Source of the DNA: Epiperipatus broadwayi
Lineage: Eukaryota; Onychophora; Udeonychophora; Euonychophora; Peripatidae
Assembly (NCBI GenBank): GCA_028023455.1
Contig: JAQFVV010006221.1
Location: forward strand, 62,001-126,000
DNA: 64,000 nt
Direction of reading: 5' to 3'
A model generated the notes under the pieces. That model saw nothing but the letters and a program-made list of their open reading frames with translations. It did not search any database and was not told the origin of the DNA. A program made the position numbers and the translations under genes. This document shows, in pieces, positions 22,381 to 34,544 of this stretch (the first letter of the stretch is position 1; each line of letters opens with the position of its first letter).

Positions 22381-22785
22381 CAGGGGTTCCCAATATGAAA
22401 TACATATACCCCAGGGGTATGGAAAGCTTATTCAGGGAGATAGCAAGTAAATAAGTATATTATGCTATTAACATATTCCAAAAACACATTATCAAAATTT
22501 CAGGACTATTCTATGTTGATACTGTCTGACAGTGACACCAGCAGCATGTCAGGTCTCCTTTCAGATATGGCCACAGTGAGGTTGCATAGACTTTTCTTAC
22601 CGCAGGGTAAAAAAACTCAAAATGCTCAGTTAAGATTCAAGATAGCTAGTAAAATTGTCACAACAGTGTCCCTGGAGGTGAGCCTTCATGCTATCTTCAC
22701 TTCCTGTGCATTCACATGACATACTGCATGGATAATTTACTAAAAGTCAAGAGGTTATGGAGATCAAAAAGACTGGAAATCTCTG
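22381..22785 (+). mobile_element. hAT-type MITE
   Basis: Starts CAGGGGTTCCCAA and ends with a decayed counterpart (GGAAATCTCTG), typical of hAT terminal repeats. Internal similarity to 32155-32519 and 53676-54143 includes TATATTATGCTATTAA, TGACACCAGCA and GAGGTTGCATAGA. The 85-codon frame inside is not coding. The 8 bp target duplication is eroded (ATCTATAT against ACCTAGAT). Confidence 0.65.
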
Positions 22786-23457
22786 ACCTAGATTTTATAT
22801 ATTTCTGCAAATTATTTTTTTTAACATTCTAATTGATATATTTCATTATTTTCTGGCTTTAATTTTATATACCTTGATATTACTTTTAATTTACCATAAT
22901 TTTTAACAACTATTCAATATAGAAATGGGTTCATTTAAGAAAAAACTCAATAGCTGACAGCCATTATAGCATACATGCAAATAATCAAATTTATCAGATA
23001 ATTCCTGGTGAGTTTTATTATTTTACATAAAGCACAAACTTCTAGATATATTCTTAGCATGGTTTGTCATATTTTTGTACCCCTGCAATAAATTGGTTGT
23101 TACAGTCCTTCCAAGAGGCAATATGTCCATTTTGCTGCTATTTTTATCAGTAATTAAAATGTTTAATTCTTATGCCAATTTGCAGTCAGTGTGTAAAAAT
23201 AGTTCAAAGTTTTAGCAAAAATAATTGCTGTTAAAGTCCCTAAAATAGTCAGGAAGATAGCATCTCAAACTACACAATATCATTCTACTTCTTATCAGAC
23301 AGTGGTATGGAATATTTAACAGTAAATAGCAATAACATAAACATATCTCCAGGAAGTTAAACAGTAGATTAGAATTGGTCAAGAGTAAACCTGAGATTTT
23401 ATTGAATGTGCCCATTGATGGCATGATATCATTAACTATGGTACTCTTTTATTATAA
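22786..23457. other. AT-rich intergenic DNA, nothing recognised
   Basis: A 70-codon minus frame (23212-23424) has no recognisable similarity. Confidence 0.4.
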
Positions 23458-23625
23458 GTAGTAGTGGTAGTAGTAGTTGTAGTAGTAGTGGTGGTGGTGG
23501 TATTGTTATTGGTAGTGACAGTGGTGGAAGTAATAGCAGTAGCAGTGGTAGTAGTAATGGTAATAGCAGCAGTAACAGTGGTGGTGGCATTAGCAGTGGC
23601 AGATGCAGCAGTAGTATTTTGATAG
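23458..23625 (+). repeat. Imperfect TAG/TGG/CAG trinucleotide repeat
   Basis: Interrupted runs of GTAGTAGTG, GGTGGTGG and GCAGTAGCAG. The proline/leucine-rich minus frame over it is an artefact of the repeat. Confidence 0.85.
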
Positions 23626-25586
23626 TGTTATGCATGTTATTACTAATGTCTTCCTCTACCATGAAATTATAAAAATAGATAAATAATGAGTAGTCACATA
23701 TTTTTAGATATAATTAGATATATTTATCATTTTGTGATTTATTGTGAGTTTCATTATTGCACTTACAATCCTTACATTATGTAGGCAGATATAAAATGCT
23801 TTTGTCCTGTTATATATTTAACTTAAATGTTTTTTAAGATATCAAATGTTATTCATCTGCTATTCTTTGGATTTGGTGTGCTTTGCTTGTTTGTATTATT
23901 CTTCTGTATGGGAAATATCTATGTTGAAAAATATATAGAACCAATGGAGTAAATTGTTCACCTTGATTGATTCTTATGAATTACATGTCTTAGTCATTTT
24001 AAAAAATAAAATATTGTATAATAATAGCTTTTGCTCAAATTTTTGTTGATAAATACATAAAAGATAGGTAGAACAATGTACAATATTATATGGCAGAGCA
24101 TAAGTCTCTCCATCCACCTCTCATTGAAAGTCAATGAAGAAGAAATTAGCACTCTTCAGACTTACCATATTGCACATGGTAAAGATTTTAGATTCACTAA
24201 TATATATATAAATGTAATTAATTTGGAAATAATATTAATATAATATCAATTATAAATAAATATTAAATTACAGTTCCCTGATGGCATGACCTTACAGAAT
24301 AGAAAATTAATGTTTTATTTTATAAATATAATATAAGACAGCTCCATGTCAATAATAAAGAGAAAAGATTTAACCTTTTTCCCAGATACTTTAAAGGTTT
24401 ATAATGTAAATTTAGATTAAAGAGGATATAACTGTTTTTATCTTTATAAAGTCCCTATCTTGTGTTGAGGTTTGAGAGTTCCCTCTGAAGTCAAAAACTG
24501 CATTATTTGGCTATTATAAATGTTTAATGCAGCTGTAGAAAAGGTTAAAGCCTTTCTCTTTATAATTACATACTGCCTGTGTGCTCAATAAATAATTAGA
24601 ACATTACAATATTTCATATAGTATATTGATATCATATATATATATTATCAATTTTAAAAAGCTTATTTTTTAAAATAAAAAAATGTAAAACTGGTCATTT
24701 TACTAAGCAATGTAGTAGATATCTTCAAACAAAATGCTATTGAGATATTATGCATTTAATTAAGCATTTGGAAATTTTACGTAAGTAAAACACACAAGAT
24801 TAAAAAGTAATATTTATTGAAATGCATTTCCAAAAAAAAATGAGAGAGCAAAGATTCAGCACATTAGATATGATTCTTGAAAATATTAAATAAAATAATG
24901 TAAAAAAATAAAAATAAATTAAAAAAATATTCATATTGTGCCAACGAAAATTTGATAAAATTTCGGTCTTTAGTGTAGTGTCAAGGATAAAAAAAATTAT
25001 TTTCTATTTAGTTTTAATATGTTATGTGCTAGTTTGAGAGTATTGAAATAGGTTGCTATGGCAATGAATATTAAAGCAAGGAATGCATTATTATGGCAAC
25101 ATAAATTTATAAATTAATTTTATTTATTCAAATTACATATGTAAATAATAAAATTTATAATTTTTATAAAGTTATTATTGTTTCTTTATTATATTTATTT
25201 TACTTACTGCATTCGTAAGTAGTAGATGATAAACAGTATGCATGACTATTTAATGTCCTAGATGTGTATGTTGTTATGTTTATATATGTAATATTTTATT
25301 GGAATAATATATATAAAGTATATAAAAAAATTCCTATGCAATATTGTGAGAATGCAGTGTAAATTGTTTTAGTTTATATGAAGTTAAAAGAATATTATTT
25401 GTGTTTTGAAGTGTAGATATTATTTTTTATATGTAATGATTATAAAATATTAGAATGTAACCTTAGTTTTAATGATATAAATGGCATCATTTATAAGTGG
25501 TTATAAATAACACTGACTGATTCAAAATCGTTCTCTAACATCCTGACTTTCATAAAAGTTCTTTTATATATTTTATTTATTTATTT
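23626..25586. other. AT-rich intergenic DNA, nothing recognised
   Basis: Two kilobases with short A, T and TA runs. No open frame above 60 codons and no repeat partner noticed. Confidence 0.4.
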
Positions 25587-25834
25587 TTAAGTAATATTTA
25601 CTAAGGCTGTAACCTTAGGAATAAGCGTCTGAAAAATTTGAAGGTAGGGACCTCTACAGGTCTTAAACACAAGCTTACACTATGAAGAAAAGAGGGAAAC
25701 CTTCTTTACTTCAACCTCTTTTCTTTTCTTTTCTTCATAGCGTAAGCTTGTGTTTAAGACCTGTAGAGGTCCCTACCTTCAAATTTTTCAGACGCTTATT
25801 CCTAAGGTTACAGCCTTAGTAAATATTACTTAAA
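25587..25834. mobile_element. Hairpin MITE, 100+ bp near-identical arms
   Basis: Arms of about 105 bp, starting TTAAGTAATATTTAC at 25587 and ending with its complement at 25834, differ at only one or two positions (for example CTTACAC against GCGTAAG). The loop is a CT-rich stretch (TTTTCTTTTC). TTAA at both ends could be the target duplication, as in piggyBac or Kolobok elements, or simply part of the palindrome. The near identity means a recent insertion or arm-to-arm conversion. Confidence 0.75.
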
Positions 25835-27628
25835 ATAATAATGTGTGTTTAATAAAATTTATTTATTTTTAAAATATTTGTTTGATAATTACAAAATGAT
25901 AGAATAAAAAGAATTATAGTTATCCAGGAAACTGAACTGGATTGCCAAATACTTGTTTAAAAAAGGAGAGACGTAATTTATGGCATTCAAATTAATCCTA
26001 ATAATTCCCTATTAAAAAATGATTGTCACATGTGAACAGAATATTTTGATAACACACTACTATATATAGGAATTGTCTCTATCTATAGATATTTTATAAT
26101 ATGGATGGAGTATTTTAACATATGGTTCAAATCAATTTATTTTTACATTGTATCATTGTAAATGGAGACCAGCATCTGTTTATTCATAATGCCATTACGA
26201 TATCAAATGTTTGATAAATGGATAGTAAAAAATAATTCTTTGAGAATATTGGAATTTAACAAATATGCATTGTTTTGGATAACGGTTTATGATACTTATG
26301 GATATCATTATATTATATTCACAGAATAGACACTAGAACTATTGTGTTCTGGAATTACTGTGTTTCTTTAAAAAGCCGTGCAAAAGGATTGTGTTCAGAT
26401 CGTATGTTAATATATATTTTATTTATGTATTTATTTGTATAATATTTTATAAACATTATTGATTACTATATTTTAAGTTAATTGTTTTTTTATATGTATA
26501 AAATAGAAGAAAGTTAAACTAAGTTTAGATTTGAATTTATATCCTAAATTTTAATGATTAAGTTTTGATTTGAAATATTATATGTTTATCCATTGACTGC
26601 AAATTATTTTTGGATATAAATATTATAAGTATTAAAAATCTGAAAAGATTGTATTATAATAAATATTCATTGATTTTATATTTGGAAAATAAGGTGAATG
26701 AATAAGCAAATATTATATTTTACCTTAATCAATTACTTTATTACAAATAATGTAGAATTATCATTAGCTTTCTTATATTTTAAATAGTGTGTGTGTGCAG
26801 CGACATTTTCATTTCACATAAACTTTATATCATATATTAAACATTAAATAGGTGAATTTTTTCTGTCTAAGCACCTATTTACATTAATATTAATTTAGAT
26901 GGACACTAGATTTCATATTTAATTAGGGTGCAGATCACAAATATTTATTGTCTATTTGTCATTTTTTTTATATTAATTGTTAATAAATTTTTAATTCATT
27001 TAAAACAAATAAATTTTGCTTTAGTTGTCATTTCAATTAACAATGCAAACCTATTGGCTAATAAAATTTTAATATATAGTAGTTATATATTGATTTCCAC
27101 CATATACATTTTGTAATAAATAATCCTAAAATAGTCTGGGAATCTAATGATCAGATTGGTAAGTGTATGTATTATTTTTTCTACTATAAATACAATACAT
27201 TATCTTTTGAGCTGAGTATATCTCTTATGTGATAATAGACTAATTAATTTGGTATAGCTAGATATTTAATACCTAAATGTAAGATCACCATAATTATTTT
27301 AACAGTTATATACAATAGTTATTTTTGGATAAAAACTTTATATCTGAGCTAATTCAATAGTTTATAAAGTATAAGTATATTAATTATTTAGGGTAAACAA
27401 AGACAATCATAATTGGATGCCATATTATTTTGGACTGTTATTTATTGGATGTGTGTTCAGTAACTCATTAGTTAGTTAGAAAAATAGTAAATTTATAATG
27501 TTATAAAATTGGTAATTGCATACATTAAAACTGGTATTTGAATTGCATTAAATAGAATGATTTACTTTGCTTAGATCTAAACATCTAAAATACAAGGAAC
27601 TAAATCCTTTATGTTGCTTTTGCAAATT
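25835..27628. other. AT-rich intergenic DNA, nothing recognised
   Basis: The only open frame (26928-27116, 62 codons, Ile/Leu-rich) is typical of chance in such composition. Confidence 0.4.
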
Positions 27629-28426
27629 AAAAATAAATCCTAGATATGATATAGAATAAAATATCTTTATATAACAACAAAATATATGAAAATAGCTGTA
27701 ATATAATTATATAATCATAATATAAAAAAGCTCTTTTCAGCAATTTTTAATTTTTACTCTTTTCAATATGACTTCATTAACTACAAAATAACAACCTATA
27801 TTGCATACATAGTGACATCTACTGGCTCTATATAAAATTAACACAAGCCTATAATTATGCTCTTTATAATAACACACATTATATAACTTTCCATTTATTT
27901 TTTATTATCTAATTATTAGTTAAATTAATTGATGTTTTATAAATGTTCATACAATTATTTCTGTTATAATTAAAGTAACTAGTTTCATATATCTTCCTTC
28001 TATTAATTTCTTTAAGCCCATTAAATTATATTAAAGAATTTAATAAAATGAAGATATGTAAAACTAATTACATGAATTATAACTGAAATAATTGTATGAA
28101 CATTTATAAAATGTTAATTAATTTAACTAATAATTGAATAATGAAAAACGAATGGAGGGTTATATAATGTGTATTATTATAAAGATACTAAAGCATAATT
28201 ATAGGCTTGTGTTAATTTTATATAGAGCCAGTAGATGTCGCTATGTACCCAATATAGGTTATTTTTTGTAATTAACCAAGACATATTGAAAATGGCAAAA
28301 ATTAAAAATTGCTGAAAAGAGCTTTTTAATGTTGTGATTATATGATTATATTACAGCTGTTGTCATATACTATTTTGCTGTTATATAAAGATATTTTATT
28401 CTATATCATATTTAGGATTTATTTTT
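27629..28426. mobile_element. Foldback element, about 350 bp arms
   Basis: Left arm from AAATAAATCCTAGATATG at about 27630 and right arm ending ATTTAGGATTTATTTTT at about 28426 are inverted copies throughout: AGCTCTTTTCAGCAATTTTT, GACATCTACTGGCTC and CACAAGCCTATAATTATG all have their complements in the right arm. The centre lies at about 28000-28060. No ORF. A partial relative is at 16560-16900. Confidence 0.75.
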
Positions 28427-28879
28427 GCTTAGATTTAAAGCTCATCTGAATGGATTATATTTTTATCAATTGCTTATAATAAAGTATTTATAATACTATG
28501 CATATTAGGGTAATTATAATTTAGAGTTTAATAACTTGGCTTTATTGATTTGTCATGATTTGCTAAACATATTTATATAAGTGTCAAATAAAAGTCTTTT
28601 ATTTATTTTATGTCATTATAATTTGGATATGGTAAGTTGTAGTGCTATTTGAAGTATTTACTTTCATTTTATATCATTATAAGTTAGCACAAATGGGGAG
28701 GTATGATAAACAAGTCGATTTTGCATCTTGTGTTTTATTATCGTTTTAATAATCAATAAAGCAAATCATATATAGCGTGACATTGCTTTTATGAATTCGA
28801 AGCCAATTGGTCTGGGGGTGGGAATATTCCAGATACAAATTTTAAATATTTTCTCTTATTGCACTTATCAATTAAGAGC
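28427..28879. other. AT-rich intergenic DNA, nothing recognised
   Basis: No feature supported. Confidence 0.4.
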
Positions 28880-29370
28880 TTTTTTGAGCTATTGGCACAC
28901 TCCCTATATTATTATAGTTTTAGTATTGTAAACATTTTATTCCATTAGAATTTAATGTTGTAAATGTATGAGATTTTAAAAAGAGAAAATTTTATATATT
29001 TTATTAATGATGGGTTAATGTGCATAAATCTGTAGGATAACAAAGCCTCTTACCACCATTAAGTATTGTTTATCCTATTACAATTGGTTTACCCATATTA
29101 GGATTTATGAGATAGTGTTGCTCTGTTAACATTATTTTCATTTTATTCTGTTACAATTGGCTCTCAAATTTGTGGGATGATCTAAAATATTAGTGTCTCT
29201 TATTTTCATTCCATTACAATTGGTAATCAATGATTGGACCACACTTTCACTCTGTTACAATTAGTGTCTCATGTTCATAGGCTATATTAATGTCTTTCTT
29301 TCCTAAATGCCACCCAAATCTGAGAGACTATTAAATAAGAGCCTATCATACTTTTATTCTGTTACAATAT
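28880..29370 (+). repeat. Degenerate tandem repeat, TTACAATTGG motif
   Basis: The motif (A/C)(T/C)(A/G)TTACAATTGG recurs at irregular 50-90 bp intervals (about 29078, 29150, 29213, 29257, 29360), preceded by TTTCATT or TATTCTG. It looks like an old minisatellite. Confidence 0.5.
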
Positions 29371-29376
29371 ATAGAT

Positions 29377-29381
<5 letters not shown>

Positions 29382-29425
<44 letters not shown>
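29382..29425. repeat. (TA)n microsatellite
   Basis: About 22 TA units. Similar TA runs at 34775-34791, 42320-42331, 49656-49667 and 52276-52310 sit at element boundaries. Confidence 0.9.
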
Positions 29426-29428
<3 letters not shown>

Positions 29429-29675
29429 TGCAGACACAAATATAAGATGTTCAAATGCTATAAATAGTTATATTAAATTTTTAAATACACACAACACACT
29501 CAGGTGTTGAAACATGCTTAAAAATATGTAACAAAATTATAGCCAATCAAACCATACAATGTATGAATAAATAAATAGCTAGTCATCTATAACAATCATA
29601 GAGAAAACCAACTACTACCTTGACACCATTCACTATTTTATTCTAAGACAGGTGTCGTGTATTTTAAAAAACCTT

Positions 29676-29967
29676 CACTTCATGTGTTGTCTCCTATTCC
29701 GCAAAGTTAATCGTGCCATAAACTTCGATGGTTGTGGTCTAAAATAATTAGATAATTTCCTTATAATGTTTTCATATTCTGTTTTGTCTGTTATTGGTCC
29801 ATTCATTAGTTTATGTATAACTTCTATGACTCTTCTTCCCGACAGGCATAGCTATGCTGCTACTTTTTTATTATTCTCCGTAATGTTATTTAACTTAAAA
29901 AAATTTTTGAGTTGAGTGACATATAGCGGCCATTCTCCCGCATCTCCACGATATCCTAATGACATCT
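29676..29967 (-). pseudogene. Ty3/gypsy-type gag fragment
   Basis: One minus-strand frame with a single internal stop reads like a retrotransposon capsid: EWPLYVTQLKNFFKLNNIT, NNKKVAA, SGRRVIEVIHKLMNGP, then NIIRKLSNYFRPQPSKF and MARLTLRNRRQH. This follows the W..Y...L..yF..N.I / K..A / G...Y..i..L..P / L..hF.P.P....R..F..R.Q pattern of Ty3/gypsy Gag. About 95 residues remain. No protease, reverse transcriptase or LTR was found next to it. Confidence 0.55.
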
Positions 29968-30140
29968 TAACTTGTCCTTCCAAACTTTTGAATTAAATCC
30001 TTTACTCCATATTCGAAATGTCACAGCTAATAATGAGGCCTTGAGACTTTGTGCTTTTTAGAAATTAATAATTTTATTATCTGAGATGCAGAAATACTTT
30101 TTATTTAGAGAACAAGTGATGTGTAATGTTAAGTAAAACA

Positions 30141-30238
30141 AGCTGGTCGAGAGGTCAGCGACAGCTGCTTTACAAGCAGTTGTCCCAGGTTAGCGGGTTC
30201 GCTTCCCAGCTGATGCTATGACACATGAGGAAAAAAAA
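30141..30238 (+). mobile_element. tRNA-derived SINE
   Basis: A tRNA-like head with A box (GGTCGAGAGGTCAGCGACAG), anticodon-stem-like GCTGC..GCAGT, and B box GGGTTCGCTTCCC, followed by GACACATGAGG and an A tail. Same family as 31781-31878, 55791-55890 and 57897-57990. It carries an internal RNA polymerase III promoter and would depend on LINE reverse transcriptase. Confidence 0.8.
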
Positions 30239-30404
30239 TCAGCCAACAATATCGCAATAATCTTTTCAATTTTTCCTTACAGAGGAAAATACTTTGTTTT
30301 ACTTCTTACTTAAAATTAGTTAAATATCTTTTATTATACGATAATTTGATAATTTAGTTGGACAGGTAGGCTATCTAAAAAAAGTTTCAGTTTGTTTCTA
30401 ACTT

Positions 30405-30470
30405 CCACATAGATTTGAACACCAGGAAGTGGTCATAATAAGAAATATGATAACCACTATGGCCTCCTAA
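30405..30470 (-). other. Weak tRNA-like segment
   Basis: Minus strand: CATAGTGGTTATCAT resembles a tRNA-Val type A box and GGTGTTCAAATC resembles a B box about 35 bases later. The cloverleaf is not complete. Could be another SINE family or chance. Confidence 0.3.
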
Positions 30471-30623
30471 ATAATAATAACTTATACAGATGATGATCAT
30501 GATTATATGTATTAATAATTTATATGCTATCAATTTGATAACTTGGACTAAGTTACATCTCTGACAGCTTTAAGTACCATTATGATTCATCCATTGTCTA
30601 CATGTAGAAAGGGTTAACTTGTA

Positions 30624-30850
30624 TATCATCATCATCATCATCAACCATTATCAATCCACTGCAGGATGAAGGTCTCTCCAAGTTTAATCCATCTTTTCCA
30701 ATCTTTAGCTTCTCTTCTCCACATCACCCCTGCACACTTTCTTATTTCATCCATCCATCTCACATGTGGTCTCTTTCTGGGCCCTTTACAATCTCTTGGA
30801 ATCCATAAGCATTTTTACAATCTCTTGGAATCCATAAGCATTATAATATA
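30624..30850 (-). pseudogene. 3' end of RTE-like LINE
   Basis: Minus-strand translation gives WRREAKDWKRWIKLGETF and QWIDNG before a stop at 30641-30643, then a (GAT)n tail (30624-30640). It is the same C-terminus as the LINE at 12150-14889 (WRRETRNQRRWIKLGET). Upstream it includes PRDCKGPRKRPHVRWMDEIR. A 28 bp tandem duplication (TTGGAATCCATAAGCAT unit) lies at 30788-30843. Five-prime truncated, as usual for LINE copies. Confidence 0.8.
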
Positions 30851-31768
30851 TGCTATTTTTTTAATTGAAAAAAAAAAAAAATGTTTTCAGAAACTTACAA
30901 AAATTGTAAATATCCATTTGAAAAATAAAGTAAATTAAACCTAGATGGCCCACTTTAAACCTTATTTAAAAGTTAAATCTTTCTTTTCTCCTTTTTGTCT
31001 CCCATTAGGAAAAAAACATTCTTTTATAATATTTATATTTAAAAAAAAGTTGCAGAAATCCTGAAGTCAAACAAAGTTATTTAATACAAAAATACAATTC
31101 ACAATGGTCGCTCAACAGGGGAGCGAACATTTTTTTCTACTTTGATGAAATTAATGAATAGCAAACCTAGGTTCAAGCATTTCATAACAAGTTGGTAATA
31201 TTAACACTATTTATCATTCTGACATTGAGACAAACCAATATTTCATATGAGAATTTCTTAATAAACGGATTTTGATCGTCGAAATGAGAAGCCGAAGTAC
31301 GACAAAACTTGCCAGTGGAAAAAGCTATAACTCATAATCACTTTGATTGAAACAGTAAAGACGACGGGCTCAGATGGCTGAGTTATAACAGAACACAACT
31401 GAAGTAAATATAAATTTGATACTATTAAAAGCAAACCGTTTGCATGATTATCCGTCTCGGGAAATAAATAAATATTTCTCAAACGCTGTTATTAAAGAAA
31501 ACATTTTGTATTAGATTGTCAATAAACAGAGAAGTCTGAATTATAACGTGAATTTTGTTTTAGCAAAGCATAAACAAAATTAAATATCTATTCACAATAA
31601 TCTGTATTACATATATAAGGCGTGATAAAAAAAATTCAAAAAATAGCCAATCAAAAAAAGAAAATATATATAACAATCCCATGTATAAAATTAGAGTAAA
31701 AATTGTATTTAAAAAAATTAAGCATAGTCCCATCATTTATTCCCTAAAAATTAGTTTTATTATCATTT
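30851..31768. other. Intergenic; unexplained CpG-containing patch
   Basis: Around 31260-31460 the base composition is less AT-rich and has several CpG (ATCGTCGAAATG, GAAGTACGAC, AAGACGACGGG). A 74-codon minus frame covers it but I do not recognise the protein. Could be a regulatory patch or an old element. Confidence 0.3.
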
Positions 31769-31780
31769 ACTTTATCTTTT

Positions 31781-31878
31781 TTTTTTTTAAGTATCATAGC
31801 ATCGGCCGGGACGCGAACCCGCAACCCGGGCAACTGCCTGCAAGGCAGTCGCGCTGACCTCTCGACCACCAATGCAAG
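31781..31878 (-). mobile_element. tRNA-derived SINE with 12 bp TSD
   Basis: Best SINE copy. Flanked by ACTTTATCTTTT at 31769-31780 and 31879-31890. On the minus strand the tRNA-like head has a perfect seven-pair acceptor (GCATTGG with CCGATGC), a Leu/Ser-like D arm (TGGTCGAGAGGTCAGC), anticodon stem ACTGC/GCAGT with loop CTTGCAG, an expanded variable region and B box GGGTTCGCGTCCC. The short tail is A-rich. Intact boxes and TSD indicate a fairly recent insertion. Confidence 0.85.
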
Positions 31879-32154
31879 ACTTTATCTTTTAGTGATGAAA
31901 TTATGTCTTGCAATTATCCTTCTTTTTCTTTCACACCTTTTAACAATAATTCTGGATTGGGGAGATAATGATCTTAATAGTTTGTCATAATCTATCTAAA
32001 ATCCTTTAATTTACAGTTTTAATTAGCTTTTTTCAGAACTTCACCGTTACAAGTAACGTATAGAAATATGACAGATTACCGCATCAATCATTACTAAATT
32101 ATATTCCCAGCGTAATACTTTTTCACATTAATATATTTTTAACTAGCAATAAAG

Positions 32155-32519
32155 CAGGAATTTCTAACATGGGGTACCTGTACCTCCAAGGGATATAAAA
32201 AACTTGTTCAGGGAATATGCTTAATAGCAAGTTAACAAGTATATTATGCTATTAATATATTCCCAAAATAGCCATGATATCAACATTTCCGGGTTATTCC
32301 ATGATGGTACTGCCTGTCAACCACACCAGCATCATTTCGTCTCTTCGAACATAGACATAATGAAGTTGCATAGAGTTTTTTCTCACTGCAGAACTGGATA
32401 AAGCTTTTATAAAAACTCAATTACCGCTTATTTTTTTATTATGATGAATTAGGGATACCAGATAATGTACTAAAAGCCAACCGAGGGGGTACAGGGACAA
32501 AAACGGTTGGAAACCCCTG
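32155..32519 (+). mobile_element. hAT-type MITE, second copy
   Basis: Left end CAGGAATTTCTAACATGGGG and right end GTTGGAAACCCCTG are imperfect terminal inverted repeats of the CAGGGGTTCCCAACC type. The interior matches 22381-22785 (CTTGTTCAGGGA, TATATTATGCTATTAAT, GAAGTTGCATAGAG). Target duplication is not clear. Confidence 0.7.
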
Positions 32520-32974
32520 GAGTGAAGTACACTTTATTAGTTGTTTGTTTTTTTTTTTTTTGCATAAAGTAATGGTTTTGGTAACACTGCAATTGATTGT
32601 CACATTTTATTATGAACTGTGTAAGTACCTTTTCTTGGGCTTTAATTTAATTCAAACACTTCTATACAGACTAGTTCCCATTATAGTTTTATTTATCACT
32701 TTGCTTTATTAATTTGTTATTGTTAAGTATATTATTTATTTATTTATTTTTTAAAAAAAGAGAAAAAAATAATGAATTTGAAGTTGGGCTGAACTTTATA
32801 AAGGTATATTAAGTGCTTATGAAAGTAAAAACTTTCAAGCAATAGATATATCATATCTCATGTGTATAGCATGATAATTATGATCACAAAGTGTTCAAGG
32901 TTTTTAAAAATTATACTTTGAATTGAGGTCTGAGATTTTGCTTAAATCTATCAAACTTTGTTTTTTTTTTCATA

Positions 32975-33030
32975 TGTCAAATGTGTTGACCAGGAAACGA
33001 ACCTGGGCAGTTGCTTGGAAGGCAGCTATC
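32975..33030 (-). mobile_element. SINE fragment
   Basis: CCAGGAAACGAACCTGGGCA and GGAAGGCAGCT match the middle of the tRNA-derived SINE in reverse. The 5' and 3' ends are missing. Confidence 0.6.
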
Positions 33031-33177
33031 TTATTTATCATATTCAATTTCATTTTTAAATGTCTTTTTAATTAACTTACCCTGTCTGAGTATGTTTCTG
33101 TCTGTATGTCCACATTTTGAATTTTTCTCTAGCTGAGATTTTTTTTATAGTTTTACCTATTTTATGTTTTTTAATGA

Positions 33178-33520
33178 AAAAAAGTTTGATAAGATAAAAT
33201 ATTTAATAAATAAAAGTTATTTTTGTTCAGGAATTTCCACATTATGTCTATGTTGGTTTCTTAATAGGTCTTTTTCTCATGGCTCGATAATAATTTGCTT
33301 AAGAACAGTTCGTCAATTATATTTTACCAATAACATTAAAGTTTTATAATCATAATTTAATTTTAGAGGATAAAATAATAGTATGATAAAGTAATTTAAT
33401 TAAATGCTTTTTTAAAAAAATGTATCCATTTTTTGTTCTTAATAAAAAAAGTTTGCTAAAATAAAAGATTTAATAAATAAAAGTTCTTTTTGTTCAGGAG
33501 TTTCTGCATCAAGTCTATCA
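33178..33520 (+). repeat. Two copies of a 75 bp repeat
   Basis: AATAAATAAAAGTTATTTTTG...TTCAGGAATTTCC at 33178-33255 recurs at 33449-33520 with few changes (period about 270). Unknown family. Confidence 0.5.
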
Positions 33521-33599
33521 CGTTTTTTTATTAAATCATAATTTTTGTCAGATTTTGTTTAGTTTATAATTAAAAATTAAAAAAATAATATAGTAAAAA

Positions 33600-34145
33600 A
33601 AGTTTTTGAAATAATGATTTTATGTAATTAGTACCAGCCAACTAAAAAGTAAAAAAATAAAATATGCAAAAAAAGGCTTTTGTAAATAATTCATTTATGT
33701 AAATAGTAGTAGCCAACTAAAAAGTATGAAAATAAAATAATCCAACTAAAAAGTAGAAGAAAACTGACTGTTGGTTAATTTGCCATTCTTGGAAAATATC
33801 AGAAATCTTTTTTAGATTTGTTATAAAAACAATTGACAATTGCAGTAATTTTTGTCACTTCAAAAAGGCATTTGAGGCTCATAAAAATCATAAAAATCAA
33901 AAAAGCCTCAAATACTTTTATGAAATGACAATATTCTTGTAATTTCCAATTGTTTTGTAACAAATCTAGATTCTGAAGATCTCTGATATTTTCCAAGAAT
34001 TGCAAATTAACCAAAAGGCAGATTACTTTATTTGTACTTTTTAGTCAACTATTTACATAAAAGCATTATTTTTCTCTTTTTTAGTCAAGTAGTACCCTTT
34101 ACATAAAAACATTATTTAAAAAAAAAAAAATTACATATTATTTTA
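33600..34145. mobile_element. Foldback element, about 260 bp arms
   Basis: Centre near 33892. Inverted matches include CTTGGAAAATATCAGA against CTGATATTTTCCAAG, GCATTTGAGGC against GCCTCAAATAC, GACAATTGCAGTAA against its partner, and AACTAAAAAGTA against TACTTTTTAGT. Arms contain short internal repeats of CCAACTAAAAAGTA. No ORF beyond chance. Confidence 0.65.
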
Positions 34146-34264
34146 AAGCATAATTTTTTGTTTTTTTACATAAATTAGATTTCAATTTTTTTAAACACCT
34201 TATTCTTAGTTTTATTTGTATTCTTCTCAGAATATTGATCATTTTTATCACTGATATTAATATT

Positions 34265-34544
34265 AAGTCAATAAACATCACATGATCACCATTTCTTATG
34301 CTTGCTCTTAACTGTTATTAAAACAAATAAAACTCTCTATATGTATTGCATTAGATCCTAAGATCTAGATGCAGTCCTCTCAGATCCAAGGTTCCTCACT
34401 GACGAAGGCCACAAGCCAGAAACTAGTCTGGAGATATTGGATGAGTAGGTACTGGTTCAGAATTTTATGCACAAGCCTTCTGGCATTCATTGATTACTCT
34501 GGCTTGCACTGAGTGGCAACATGTATAGAGAGTTTTGCCTGTTT
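34265..34544. mobile_element. Family A hammerhead element with 13 bp TSD
   Basis: The target duplication TGATATTAATATT lies at 34252-34264 and 34545-34557. The left 85 bp (ending TATGTATTGC near 34349) is in minus orientation and the rest in plus orientation, with the ribozyme at 34384-34442 and the GTTTTGCCTGTTT end. Same outward-3'-ends layout as the other copies. Confidence 0.8.
34384..34442 (+). ncRNA. Type I hammerhead ribozyme, family A
   Basis: ATCCAA..TCCTCA, core CTGACGA, GGC/GCC, GAAAC, TAGTC, TGGAGA..TTGGAT. TGGAGA keeps pairing with TCCTCA except at one position. Likely still able to fold. Confidence 0.7.

Noticed and set aside
31258-31482. 74-codon minus frame in a CpG-containing patch
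   Set aside because: No motif or homologue recognised; insufficient to call a gene.
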